A DNA stretch of 64,000 nucleotides from Luscinia megarhynchos (lineage: Eukaryota > Chordata > Aves > Passeriformes > Turdidae). This document shows, one piece after another, positions 37,261-48,769 of this stretch. Both the position numbers and the translations under genes were made by a program. The stretch is taken from contig CM067570.1 in the NCBI GenBank assembly GCA_034336665.1, forward strand, positions 17,298,502-17,362,501. Reading direction: 5' to 3'. How positions within the stretch are numbered: position 1 is the stretch's first letter; the number at the start of each line of letters is the position of its first letter. The notes beneath the pieces were generated by a model, which was not told the origin of the DNA, searched no databases, and saw nothing but the letters and a program-made list of their open reading frames with translations.

Positions 37261-38246
37261 GACAGATGCACGTTCCTGGGCTTGCACCTGACGGGACTGT
37301 CAGAGCGTTTTTACCTTCTAACGGGGAGGAAGCCACGCTGTCCGCATGCTGTTCCTGGGCTTTGGTTTGGAGTCCTGGAGCGGTTTCACTTCCTCTCTTC
37401 CTTGTCCTGCTGTGGAGTTAAGGCTTCCGAGGGTTGTTTGTCCGTCCTGGATATAGAGGAGATTGATTTAATTTTCTTACTAAAAATGGAAGATGTAAAG
37501 GCAGTTAAGGCTTTGAAGGAGGCAGGGGAGACCAGTCCCAGGGGATTAGCATCTGGAGAAGTGGGAATAGGCTCGTTTCCCGTCTGTTTCCCTTTGCTGT
37601 ACTATAGTAGGCCTAAATAAAACTCTGAACTAGTTGCCAGCAGAAGCTGCTCACAAGCTGTCAGCCATTCCTTATCCTACCCAGGTAATGGAGAAGGAAA
37701 AGAAAGGACAGGAAGGCCTGTCTGGTTGATGTTGTCCATGCAGTAATTTAGTTAATCCAAAATGATTTTTACCTGCTGGTGAAAATAGGCACCTTTCACG
37801 CTTTTGGAAGGCCGTAGCCAGCCCATGTGACAAAGCTGTACCTAAAAATTGAAATAAAAAGACAGAGGAAAAGGGCTAGACAGACTTTGCTGATTAAGAA
37901 TATGGAAGGTGTTCCTGGCTCACTTGGACAGCTGGGGATAACTCTAGCACTGCTACATGCTGATGGAATAACAAAAGTGTCCTGAAACAAGGAGCTGGTT
38001 TAGAGCACATACTGCTCTAAATATGTTTCAGGTAAAACAAAACATACACAGCAAAACACAGTTAAACTGAATTTTGGGATGTAGAGAGCTATTTTTAGAA
38101 CTTGCAACATAGCTATAGCAACAGAAGTCTACTGAAATAGCTTTAGACAGCTGTCCAGAGCAGCCAGCAGGCGAGACACCCGGCCACAGCACCCGCTGTG
38201 GTCCAGTCTGCACCGTGTTCTTCTGACACCTTTTCCTTGCCCTCAG
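37261..38246. other. Island shore and non-coding sequence
   Basis: Base composition falls back to AT-rich. A plus frame at 37,282-37,620 has no recognised family. A possible AATAAA signal lies at 37,616-37,621, and a splice-like CCCAG|GTAATG at about 37,684 reads as an acceptor or a donor. No gene is supported. Confidence 0.4.
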
Positions 38247-38385
38247 CATCAGGCGGCTCTGAGCAACAAGCCCAGAGCCCGGCTGAGCCCATTGCCCGTG
38301 CACACAGCTGCTCATCGTCCCTTCTACAGGAGCTTGTGGATATTAAGCAGCCACCTTGGCAAGCAGGCAACTGCTCCAAATGCAG
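38247..38385 (+). other. Candidate internal exon, plus strand
   Basis: A strong polypyrimidine acceptor (CCTTTTCCTTGCCCTCAG, AG at 38,245-38,246) and a good donor (TGCAG|GTAACA at 38,385/38,386) bound 139 bp of locally GC-richer sequence. One frame is open across the whole exon and reads like a Ser/Gln/Ala-rich protein segment that includes LLQELVDIKQPPWQ. It lies about 1 kb right of the CpG island, so it could belong to a divergent transcript, coding or non-coding. No protein family is recognised and no confirmed partner exon is seen. Chance splice sites remain possible. Confidence 0.35.
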
Positions 38386-40382
38386 GTAACACATCAGCAG
38401 CCTCTGGTACTCCCGAATTTGACCCAACTACATGTTACATATAGAAGTCTCTGATACTGAAATCTGCAACACAGCATATTGCCTCTGCTGGTGTTGTCAG
38501 CACCATCACAATCCCAAGGTCATGAGCTTGGTCTAAAAATCATATTCTTAAACATTAAAAGGATCCTTTTGTCTTTGCTACTTTATGCATCTGGATTATT
38601 TTCCCATTGTTTTTTCCACAATCATGGCACTATGCACTTTTTCTGTCAAGAGAAAGATTAGTTTCTTGCACAATTACAGAGCTCTGTGACTTGTACCTGT
38701 AGGAAAACAACAACTGGTGATTACCATAACGCATTAGTCAATAAACTTGGGTGCTTTTTAAACTTTTTTACTAATAAATAACGTATTTACCAATCTTTGT
38801 ACTGCCTTAACCTCAGCATTTTCATTGTATATATTTTTATTTTCTTCAGGCTTTTCCTGCCACGTTAAAATAGCATAAGTTGAAACAATAGGCATGCAGC
38901 ATATGTTTGTATGGGCTGACGTTCATCTCTGTGCAGAAGATCAGCACAAAACTTACATAGTATATTAAGTTCTTATTTTGAGATGTGAAGTAGGCTGAAA
39001 TGAAGGCCTTGTTGGGCTCATCTGTACATGGATAAGTTCTACTGTTTGTTTAAAATGCACCGGTCCTGATCCTTCTGAATGGGAAATTCTCATAGACTTT
39101 GAAACTGGAAATGTTTCTTGGAGCCTACTTCAACATCTAGGTGAAACATTTACAATGAAATTCAAAACCACATAAAACTTGCCTGGTTTCAGGTTTTGTT
39201 ACACACTCTGAACTTGGACCAGATTCTTTGAAAGGTTCACAGACCTTTTCAGCAAATCTAGATTAATAACATTTAAACCAAGTGGATTGTGGAAACAAAA
39301 CAAAAATCACAGAAAACAAAGAATAAAACCATCTAACTATGCTCCTCTGGGATGTTGATATGATTCATGTGAACTTTGTAGCTTCTATTTGGTAGGTCTA
39401 ATAAAAATTTTTAAGAATTGTAATAAAAATGACAGTGTTTAGTGAATTTACACTAATTATATGGATTTTATTTGTAAATGAGAGCAAGTTTTCAAAATGG
39501 CAGACAATGTCCGAGTTCTTCTAATGCTGAAATTTGGCAGCACCTGCACCCTCCTTGTGTGCTGTCAGTGCAGACCTCCAGGGCAGGGCCTCCTGGCTGT
39601 CCCCCTCCCTCTGTGCTGGGGAATGCCTCCAGTCTCCCACTGCCAGACCTCATGTGGGGCAACCACGGCTGTCATTGCCTACTAGCATGTGCTGCAATAA
39701 ATGGGCTGCAAGTGCTCTTTTTTGGGGTTTTGGTCATTGGTGACTGTAGGTATTGTTTTATTCCTTTGTGAGGAGCACAATCTGTTTAAGAGCTCAGGCA
39801 ACTCAAATCAGATGTTTATACCACCTAGATTCCCACTGAGCAGCTGAGGTACCTCCATGTCCCACATGCTGGGACTTTTCCCGAATGTGTGTGCCAGGAT
39901 GGCCCCTTCTGGGCCTCTGTTATATTCTTTCTCTGACTAGAGTGGTACAGAACTCCAGTCTCTGCAGCTAAAGGTTCACTTTCTACCTTTTCAGACTACA
40001 GTCTTGTATCAGCATGAGTGCTCTGGCTGCCTCAGCTAGCTGGAGTTCAGATTGCAAGAGGCAATGACACCTAAAGTACCCTGAAGTATTTATAAATATA
40101 GATCAGAAGTAATCTCTATTTTGCATACTAACAACTAACATTTAGTTGAACTAATGCCATATAAAAGTCCCATAGCAAACAATGGGACAATGGTTAAACA
40201 CAGAGGAGTGATACATGTTACACAGTACTACTAGGTTCTTCCCAGGAGATGGCAAGGGATGAAATCCCATCTAGCCATACTGCTGATCTGCACAGTTCCA
40301 CTTCAAACACATCTAAGCCTTAGGTAAGTGACTGAGCATAAAATCTTCCTGGACTCCTTAGCACACAGCCTGCTGGTTTAGG
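38386..40382. other. Non-coding stretch with one GC-richer patch
   Basis: Mostly AT-rich without recognisable genes. A GC-richer patch at about 39,480-39,720 contains overlapping short frames in all three plus phases and an AATAAA at 39,696-39,701; a terminal non-coding exon or a solo LTR could look like this, and neither is established. The words at 39,058-39,105 faintly resemble old reptile/bird palindromic repeats. Confidence 0.4.
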
Positions 40383-40404
40383 TTAGGTACTGGCCAGTAC
40401 CTAA
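40383..40404. repeat. Perfect 22-bp palindrome
   Basis: TTAGGTACTGG is immediately followed by its exact reverse complement, with no spacer; pairing resumes for a few bases after one mismatch on each side. It lies 32 bp to the left of a CR1 3' end fragment. Confidence 0.85.
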
Positions 40405-40435
40405 TCTACCAAAATATCACTTGATCTCTCAAACT

Positions 40436-40674
40436 AAAAGAGAGTATGCTTGGATTAGGTATTAGGAAGAAAGTTTTACTGTGAAAAAGCAGAAACTGGA
40501 ATGGATCACCCAGAACAGCTGTGGATGCCTCATCCCCAGAGGTGTTCAAGGCCATGCTTAGTGAAGCTTTGAGTAATCAGTTCTAGTCAGAGATGTCCCT
40601 GCCCATGGCAGGGGAATTGGAACTAGATAAACTTTTAGGTCCCTTTCAGCCCAAACCACTCTATGATTCTATGA
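40436..40674 (+). mobile_element. CR1 LINE 3' end, 5'-truncated
   Basis: Runs from a GATTAGGTATTAGGAAGAAA-like segment (the usual start of many truncated CR1 copies) through CCTGCCCATGGCAGGGG and TTTCAGCCCAAACCACTC to the diagnostic end TCTATGATTCTATGA. About 240 bp, plus orientation, clearly diverged. Only the 3' end of the element is present, as expected from incomplete reverse transcription. Confidence 0.9.
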
Positions 40675-41437
40675 CCATAGGCCATATTTAGTGTAATTCC
40701 TGACTGTGTCAGAAAGAAAAAAATTATATAGAGAACATCTGTCCATAGAGGCACTTCTGCATTTTAGCTGTGTCAGTGTAAAAATAGATAACTTCTCTGA
40801 CTTGTAACCACTTTGAGTTAGATTCTGGGGTTTTAAAGAGATAGCATTTCCAATATTTTTGCTCTCTTCTTTATACATTTCCATACAATACTTCTGTATT
40901 AGTCAATCACCTTGATTTCAGTGAGATTTTTAGACAAGCCCTTTATTGGTCATTCTCTACAATCTTGCTGAGTATTTGATGCTTTTGGCATCATAAAAGT
41001 GTTGGTCCACTGAAATCACTTCTTGTTTCCATTTTAGTCCTGAAGGAGAAGTTGTTCACAATATCCAACAAAAAGCACTCATTTAGCAAGTGCTCTGTAT
41101 AATAGAACAATATATAGATGTTTGTCATATAAATATCTGAAAAGACATATGCCTTCTGGCATTTCTTGATTTTGAGTGCTTAATACTTTTTACCCTGGTC
41201 ACAAATGCATTTTTACTACAATTTCTCTGGTTTTTTTTAAGCAAGCTTTAATACAGAAAATCCCTCTTGGGGAATTCTAGGAAGGAATTTAATGTTTTTA
41301 AGGCTTTTGTTCTCTATCTTTTGTTTTTCACAGTCGTGTTCATTAAGTGGTTAAGAACCACAATAATCCCTGTATTTGACTTAACAAACACATTAATAAC
41401 TTGTTGTCACTAAAAACATTTTCCTTATTTGAACTAG
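40675..41437. other. Non-coding, nothing recognised
   Basis: AT-rich sequence between the CR1 fragment and the coding-like segment. No feature supported, apart from the small stem GTGGTTAAGAACCAC near 41,348. Confidence 0.5.
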
Positions 41438-41523
41438 AGGAGGATGAGCTGCCCACACAAGGCCAGAAGAATTCAGAGACTTTTAATGGTCCAACAAGAC
41501 CAAGACACAGGAATGACAGCTAG
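41438..41523 (+). other. Candidate exon or decayed exon
   Basis: After TTTCCTTATTTGAACTAG, a fair acceptor, one frame begins EEDELPTQGQKNSETF and runs 29 codons to a TAG at about 41,522. Its composition looks protein-like. Two other acceptor/frame choices are also open for a while. It is not recognised as any family. It may belong with the open segment at 42.0-42.24 kb or be chance. Confidence 0.25.
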
Positions 41524-41884
41524 GAACACATGCTTCCTCTTTGTCCTGTCTCTATCTCCTTCTTGGCCTTGGTACCAGCATCTTTCTCTCTGATTCCCTA
41601 TCTCAGTTGCAGTCCTTCTCATTTGCATCCCTGTCTAATACCAGTCTCATTCATAAGTCCTTGTCCCAAACTACCATCACATTTTATGACCTTTGATTTA
41701 TGCCTTTTTCCTGTGTCTGGACTTTTCTTATGTTGCTTTTCTTTTTTTTTTTTCACTTTCCTTGATGGTCTCCCTTTTTTGGATTCTGATCAAGCTGCTT
41801 CTTATTCCATGTTTTCCAGTGATTTGCAGGAAGAAGACTGAGAACACCTGATAGATACCTTTATTCTCTTTGTATTTCTCTTTA

Positions 41885-42239
41885 GCACCACTGGCAATTG
41901 AAAAGAGAAAACTGAGAGCAAGTCCTGCTCAGATCTGCAAGCCCTAGGAAAGAATACACCTACTGCACACAGAATCTTTGAAGAACTGGTAAATGAAATA
42001 TGCAAACAATTTTACAGAGGCTCAGATTTCTTCAGACTGAGGAAGACTTTCATAGGCTGGTGAAAGAGGAATATGCCTTCCCAAGCACCAAGCCTGACTA
42101 CAAGCCGTTAGTCAACAAAACATTTCAAAAATTTTTTAACATGAGCAAACCAGATTTTCCCTCAGTGCTTTCTAAGAATCAGCTGACCATATTTGCTGAA
42201 AGTTTTGAAAAAATAGCCCAAGGCAGATATTTGGCATGA
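41885..42239 (+). pseudogene. Coding-like segment, probably a frameshifted exon or retro-relic
   Basis: The last 80 codons (ATG at 42,000 to TGA at 42,237-42,239) have good protein character: acidic and aromatic residues are spaced as in a folded helical domain, for example EEDFHRLVKEEYAF and SKNQLTIFAESFEKIAQ. Upstream, protein-like stretches continue but in different frames (IFEELVNEICKQF ending about 42,015, and PLAIEKRKLRASPAQICKP at about 41,889-41,945), interrupted by stops. This pattern fits either a decayed exon with small indels or a real last exon beginning at the acceptor TTTTACAG (42,010-42,017). I cannot name the protein. It lies 4.7 kb right of the CpG island on the strand of a possible divergent transcript. 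Confidence 0.35.
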
Positions 42240-43485
42240 AAATTGCTGCCCAGTTGTTTATGCTTGACAAACTAACAAGCAGCTGGAAAAGGTTCTTACA
42301 ATGAAACTTTGACTCTAAATATCCCACTAAAGAACCCACAATTAATGATTATCAATTACAGAAATGTATTTTACATAATGCTTAATAGGTAATGACTTAA
42401 TTTGCATAATGCCTAGAAAGAAAACAAATTAAAACCCCCATGCTTTATTTTGGAGAGGGAGTAGAACAGGGAACAGAAAAAATCAAACAATAGTATGCTT
42501 GCAAACTGCAATTTTTTTCCCAAGTGCTTTTTCTAAGCACTTGATATCAAAAAGTCTTTGTATCTCATCCCCAAATGTACATTAAAATATCTTTCATTTA
42601 CCCTGCAATGGAATCAACTTTGAAATCAAAGGGGAAAAAATTTAGCAGAACAGTGGACTTGCTCAAAGTCACACATGCACATGAAAAGTTTCTCTAAAAA
42701 ATTACATGCTATAGTATCTGCATGTCTGATAAAATATCCACAGGGCTTTATTTGCTGTTGTTTTAGAAGTAAAATTTTACTCACTTTTTTTTCTTTTAAT
42801 ATCTGAAAGTTCCCTTACTCTAAGACAAATATCTTCCCCTAAGCAACACCCTGACACCCTTGTTACCAATTTTCACAGTATGAAATTATTTTAATAGTAA
42901 AATTAAAACAATTTTTGTGACTTAGAATGCAATAGATATATAACAATTTATTATTAATGTTTTAAACATTGCCTTTGGTGTTGATGTGGGTTTATTTAAG
43001 TCTTGAAATAACATTATCAATCTATCTGCACAGTCATCTCTAAAGCTTTTAATTCTCTACAGCTTTTCAAACAAGTGAAATATTTTTTTTAATTCTTGCT
43101 AGGTATTAATTTTTAAGAATGTCGTGTTTATGAGCCTTAATTAAATATCCAAAGTAAAATACCTTTCCAACATGCAATAGCACCAACATTTCAGACAAGA
43201 CATTTTTGAAGAAGAAAAAAGCAAAAACTAATCTCTATTCTGATAACCTGAGCAACACAGCTGTTCTACATATGCTATTCTTCCTTTGCAAGAAACGTAT
43301 TGTCTCACTTAGAATGTAAAGAACTTAAAAAAGTAAATTTATACTGTTGGGGTTTTGTGCTATTAGAAAGAGCATCCTTCGCCACTGTGTATAATACAAC
43401 AATTAAATCTTGCTAACTTGTACTTTCTTCTTCTAACTTTCTTAGAAAGATCAAATCTGCTAAATGCACAGCACTGACTGCAGTC
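42240..43485. other. AT-rich non-coding, nothing recognised
   Basis: No gene, RNA or repeat family is recognised. Confidence 0.5.
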
Positions 43486-43600
43486 AACAAGGCACTTAAG
43501 TATGTGCTTAATTTTGTGCACATAAGTAATCATGTTACAGTAAATGGAACTTGAATGCTCAAAGTTAAGCACACACTTAAGTGCTTTGCTGGATCAGGGC
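43486..43600. mobile_element. MITE-like inverted-repeat element
   Basis: The left arm 43,492-43,526 (starting GCACTTAAGTATGTGCTTAA) and right arm 43,550-43,584 (ending CACACTTAAGTGC) are near-perfect reverse complements over 35 bp, with a handful of mismatches and a 23-base centre. The similarity extends outward into CAACAAG on the left and CTTTGCTGGATCAGGGCC on the right. This is the shape of an ancient non-autonomous DNA transposon. I remember similar GTGCTTAAGTGCTTTGCTGG words as interspersed repeats of turtle and bird genomes but cannot assign the name. A partial second copy lies at 9.66 kb. Confidence 0.75.
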
Positions 43601-44898
43601 CAGAGCATGACAACTTGCAGGTCATCCTTACTGCACAGTAAGGCATCAGAAACCTTAAATATCCTGTAGAAACCTTCTCCCCACTTCAAATCAACAGTAC
43701 CAAAGGCAAGGACAAATATAAGTAGCTGCTGCATTCTCTTCTTCTGTTACAAGTCGCTAAACTGGCAGCAGTACTTATAATATAGCAAATTACCAATACA
43801 ATAAATTCTCCTAATAAGTATCCATAAAATTACAATTTATTTTAAAGATGATCGTTTGTAATTCTATTCTCATAAGACCATTAGACACATGAGTATTTTT
43901 AATTTTAAAAGACCTGCTAGTCGTTCTCACAAAAGAATTTATTCAAGACCTTGACCTTAAATTGATACAATTGCACAACTTAATCAGAATTAAACATGAG
44001 TCAAAGTACCGCAGAATATTATCATGGGTGTCAACATAGCCCTACAGCAACCATGCCGAGGATGCCATTAGTGCCACAGCCTTGGGTGTGTAGGATTCTG
44101 TTTCTGAGGATATAATATGCCAAACTAAATGTTTTTTATTATGTTTTTTGCCAGTTATTATGGCAAATATATGGGAAGGAGATTTTTGATGGCATTTTTT
44201 CTTTCCATGCAGCTGGAAGGATAGTTAAATAGTCTAAGACTTTTCAATTCAGCACCTTTCTAAAGAAATAAAACTTTATACCCACTGTGTTACACAATTA
44301 CTTAATTTTCTGGCTAAATTCACACAGTTCAGCACTTATCCAGGACTGTTTCTCTTTTCAGTACATGAAATTAATATTTTTTTTTAGGATCTGAAACTAC
44401 ATTATAGATCCAAATTTGCCTGACTGTTGACAGCATTCAGATACAGAGAGCTTCTATGTTTTTCCAACACATAAGTTTCTTCACAAAAATTAGCAGGATG
44501 AAACAGCAAGTAAGGACACATTGCCAAGTCTGGTTTTCTACCTATCTACAAAGCAGTTTTCACACTTTCCATGACTGTGAATGTCCTTCTTTTTCTATCT
44601 TTTTTTTTTTTTTTTTTTTTTATCTTTTAAATTTTAATTAGGAAGAACTGAAAAATCCTTCTCTATATTGAGAGTGTTTGTATTGGGGGAGGAGGATGTC
44701 AGGGAACCAAAAGCACATTCCAAGCCAATTCTGATCTCATTTACAGGGATGAAAATCTGGAATTAATCCACCGAGTTTAACAGACACGTTCTGGGCTTAC
44801 GTAGATGAGATCTTACATTTATAAGTGAAATCAGTGTTTTCCCCTCTGACATTCACATGGCTCAAACCAGAAACATTTCCTGAATTAAAAAAAAAAAG
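43601..44898. other. AT-rich non-coding stretch
   Basis: No gene supported. There is a T22 homopolymer at 44,600-44,621. Confidence 0.5.
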
Positions 44899-44987
44899 GC
44901 CAAATCATCCAGTTGGCAAGACTGGCATAATTCCATTGAAGTCAACTGTGCTGTAGTAATTTACATTAGCTGAGGATCCAGATGAAA
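44899..44987. repeat. Old sauropsid-type palindromic repeat, decayed
   Basis: Begins GGCCAAATCATCCAG, has the central CCATTGAAGTCAA, and ends with a TTTACATTAGCTGAGGATCC segment. This matches the general form of a common palindromic repeat in reptile and bird genomes (GGCCAGATCCTCAG... CCATTGAAGTCAATGG... CTGAGGATCTGGCC). The two halves still pair partially. Assignment is from memory of the motif, not alignment. Confidence 0.5.
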
Positions 44988-47900
44988 GTATATAAAAGTT
45001 TTCAGAGCAGGCTCCTTTCATTTAAAATTGCATTATGTTAGGTGCACTGTTGATGCTCAGAATTAATGTGCAAGTTGTTAATCTCGCTAGACCTGGGTTT
45101 AAAATTAGACAATGCAATAATTAGTTTGGCACTATCATTCTGCTACCTAGAGGGTAATAATGTAGGTCATAAAATACCAGTGATCAGCACAACTTTTCAT
45201 ACAAAACAAAGAATCTGTATTGAAAGAGAGGAAAGGAGGGAGGAGACATTCAGAAATCAGCTGTTATCAGAGACCAGAATGGGCTTTAAGGTGCTGTGCC
45301 ATCTCACAAGATGCTGTCTGTGTAGGTCTACTTCCAAATGCACAGGTGATTCTGCAAGGTATAAGTGACTCAAAACTGTCTATAAGCTCTCTTTATTTAT
45401 TATTTTAAAATTGTATGTTTATTATTCTTCACAACTTTGTTATTAAAATTTCATAGTATTATTTATTTTACTGTATTCTTTTATTTTTGATTTTACTTGA
45501 AATATAAGCATTATGCAGCACAAACAGTTTACAAACATAAAGAAGTGTAACACTATAGTATATGTATCTTGATTTCTTGACAAATGACTACTGGCAACAT
45601 CAATAATTCAAAGGGAGAAACAATGAAAATATAGAGGAATTGCATTTGTATATGTATACTTCTTTCTGTCCTGCCAGTCATTCTCGCTAGACTTTATAGA
45701 AACATAAAGAAAATTAGGAAAATATCAAGTATGAACACTAGTCTTGATGAACACTCACTTATATTTTGTTCCATTTAAATAGTCAGGATGCTTAAATATA
45801 CATATTTTTATGGTATCACACATACATCTATTAAGAAAACAACATTGCAATAATTTTTATACAGTCAGGCTGTGTTTGTGTAAGAGACCCAGCAGAGTTC
45901 AGTGAAGCTGAGAACATACAAACAGGTGTGCATACGTTTGAAGTATCTCTATGCCTCTTGTATGTAAAGTGTTAGAGAGTGCACATTCAATGTTACAGAT
46001 GCATATATTCATAAATCATTTAAAGTTGTGCTTTTCATGTGGTGTGAGGCACAGATACAAACTTACTCATGATAATTATAGAACTGATGCTGATTTAGTC
46101 ATTTCAAGAAAGCCATGGAGGCATAATTAGTGTCTGAATGGCCTCAATATTGCATTATTAGGAGGCTAGGGTGAAACTTGAAATGAGAACATCAAGGCTG
46201 ATAAAAGAAAAGAAAACATGAAATACATACATAATTCATTCTAAGATATTATAAAGGTTTATAACCAGAAACAATAATTTGCAGAAGGCATCTCGTACTG
46301 GAGCCAACTGCAATAATTTGGTCAACCTGTTTAAGATCAAATAGTATTCTTAGCTATTCTCAGTGGTATCTTTCTAATAAAGTAGCAGCAAACAGACACT
46401 GTTTGCTTCTGGTCACTTTTAAAGAATGTTCAGTTTATCAGTGGGGACTTTAATCTCAAGCTTCATAGAGTACAAAAAGAACATTGATCCTACTGTTTTG
46501 TCCTCTAGGCCACAAGGCATGCACATTTTTACATTCATTTGTCATAAAACAAAAAATACATTTTGCCCTTTGAAAATACCAAATGCCAGCTTTTAAACAA
46601 AATAATTTTCTGTCACATTTTTCCTTTTCTTTTAACCTTTCCATCACCACCCCCCTCCCCCCTTTCATTTTACCCCAGTCTAATTTCCTCCCTCTGTTAA
46701 TGCCTTTCCCCCATTTTAAGTACTAGTAAGAACTTTGCAGAATTCCTTATTTTGGACTGTTGCCAAACTGGCTACTGTTAATGATATGACATGGCAGTTT
46801 GAATTAATCAGATTTCTTGACAATCCTCTTTCTAATTTTTCTTGTAGATAGGCTAGAGTATATACAAATAATACCTTTTTACTCAAGTTAGACAAAGGAA
46901 TGTGTGCTGTCAGATGGGTTAGACGAAGACTACAGGTCCAAGGAGTGTGTCAAAATCCATCCTTTGCATATCATTTACTTGAAATTCAACTTCTCACCTT
47001 TACTTAAATAAATATAATATGCAAGAAAATCTTGCAAATTCATCAGTTATTACATATAGAGCAAATCAGTTTGTTATTTTTTTTCTGTACTTCTTATTTG
47101 TAAACAATTTTTTCACTTGCTAAAATTGCCATTATTGGAAATGTGTTCAATAGCTTGCTTTCATAGTCACTGCATCAAGGGTCTATATCCAGTTCCCCAC
47201 AAAGAATGCAGGGGTCATGCCTTCTCCATCTCTGGAGAGCCAGTTATTCTATATGGTGAGTGACTCCTCCTCCCAAGCCCTGCTCAGTCTTTAGTTCAGT
47301 CCTATGTTACTCTCCTGTACAGATTTTTATTTTTTTAAATTTAACATGCATGGGGGTTTGTTCTAGATTTTCTGTGATGAAGCCATGAAAAAAACAACAG
47401 TGTTTTCTACATCAAAACCGTATAAAATCTTGAAATTTGCTTTTGCTTGTCAGTATCTGAAAGAACCAAGCAGGATAAAAGCTTCACTAAAAGTTTTGCA
47501 GGGAAAATATGTATGTCTGTGTCTTGTCTCAAAACAAGAAATATCTTTATGAAGAAAATGTGAAGGATGCAAGTTCCTAAATGCTTGGTGGTTTGAATTT
47601 TAGTGAGGAAGATGCATACACAAATATGAAGTTATACCACCCTCTCCACATTCTGTGGCTACCAAGGTTTAAATACACATTTGTCTTTAATTTTCACTTA
47701 AAGCAGGCAAAATTGAAGTTTTTTTAGTCCTGTACCGGCTTGCAGAAACTTTGCTTTGGAGGAGACTTATTGGCAGGATAACATTCTCAAGCTTGATTTC
47801 AAATGAATACACAAGAATGTTCATCCTCTCAACCCATCATTTTATGATGCACAAGCCATTTCATGGTAGCCTTCTGTGCCTCACTGAGTTTGTTCTGAGA

Positions 47901-48336
47901 GTCTGAAGTTTATATGGAATAAAAGAATATTACAATCATGAGCAATAAGGATGACTGAGAAAGATCAGATTGTGGCATATAGGACTTGATCCTGAAAAAA
48001 TGGAACTCCTTATGTGTCATTGTCTTTAGCAGTTATACATTCTGCACTAGAGAGAATCCAGCTTTTGCTTCTCTTTTTTCCCCCCTGTGTTTTACTAGTA
48101 ACTTTTAGCTTTACAGGAGGAACAATTAACCACAAGAGTATATGCAACAACAGTCTAAGTGTGTGACTATATGTAAAAATCAGCAAGCTAGAGAACTAGC
48201 CAGTTATCTACTAGTTAAAACACTCACTTTCATAATGTTTGGCATGTTTATATTTATAATGTATGTATTTAATATAACCTTCTTAACACATATAGTAATT
48301 TTTTCAATCTAAAAAAGTGAATACTTCAATGTCACT
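44988..48336. other. AT-rich non-coding stretch
   Basis: No gene supported. Plus frames at 45,066-45,408 are short and unrecognised. A C-rich pyrimidine tract lies at about 46,648-46,663. A splice-bounded 63-bp open segment at 47,193-47,255 was considered and not accepted. Confidence 0.5.
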
Positions 48337-48525
48337 TAGAATGATAGAACTTTAACCTTGGAAAAGACCTCATCAAGTCCAACCATTAAGCTATTGCTGC
48401 CACACCTACCACTAAACGATGTCCCAAGGAGCAAAATCTACACATCTTTTAAATGCCTCAACCACTTCCTTTGGCACCCTGTTCCAATGCCTGACATGCT
48501 TTAGAAGATACCTCTTGGACAGTAT
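48337..48525 (-). mobile_element. CR1 LINE 3' end fragment, minus strand
   Basis: Read on the plus strand it starts AATGATAGAACTTTAACCTTGG and continues AAGACCTCATCAAGTCCAACC, CACTAAACGATGTCCC and CCTGTTCCAATGCCTGAC. These are the reverse-complement landmarks of a CR1 3' region. It lies immediately left of the composite CR1 below but in the orientation of that composite's inserted element. Confidence 0.85.
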
Positions 48526-48769
48526 TTTAAAATAAATTCTGAGAAAAAAACCTATACCCTAAAACTGAATGTAGGAATGTAGTCTCTCTCATCATCTTGG
48601 ACTTGATAGTATTTTTGAACTGTGATAATATTTTACTATTTCATAATCTATCATATTTCCAGTAAGTTGAACTGCAAGCTCCCACTGCAAGATCCAACCC
48701 AAGAAGGATGATCTGTGACGCAGCACAGCCAAATATAATTCCTGCAGGTAAGGACCAGTGAGAACCTTC

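Noticed and set aside
36824..37336. Open frames of 97-155 codons in the right half of the island
   Set aside because: Same reason; the proline/serine-rich content follows the 28-bp tandem repeat.
41530..41841. 103-codon hydrophobic plus frame resembling a membrane protein
   Set aside because: It translates pyrimidine-rich DNA (Leu/Phe/Ser/Pro codons) without a recognised domain; the final FLDSDQAASYSMFSSDLQEED piece is protein-like but too short to call.
47193..47255. 63-bp segment bounded by AG and GTGAGT and open in frame
   Set aside because: The acceptor has a poor pyrimidine tract, the segment is only 21 codons and there is no recognisable partner exon; chance is likely.
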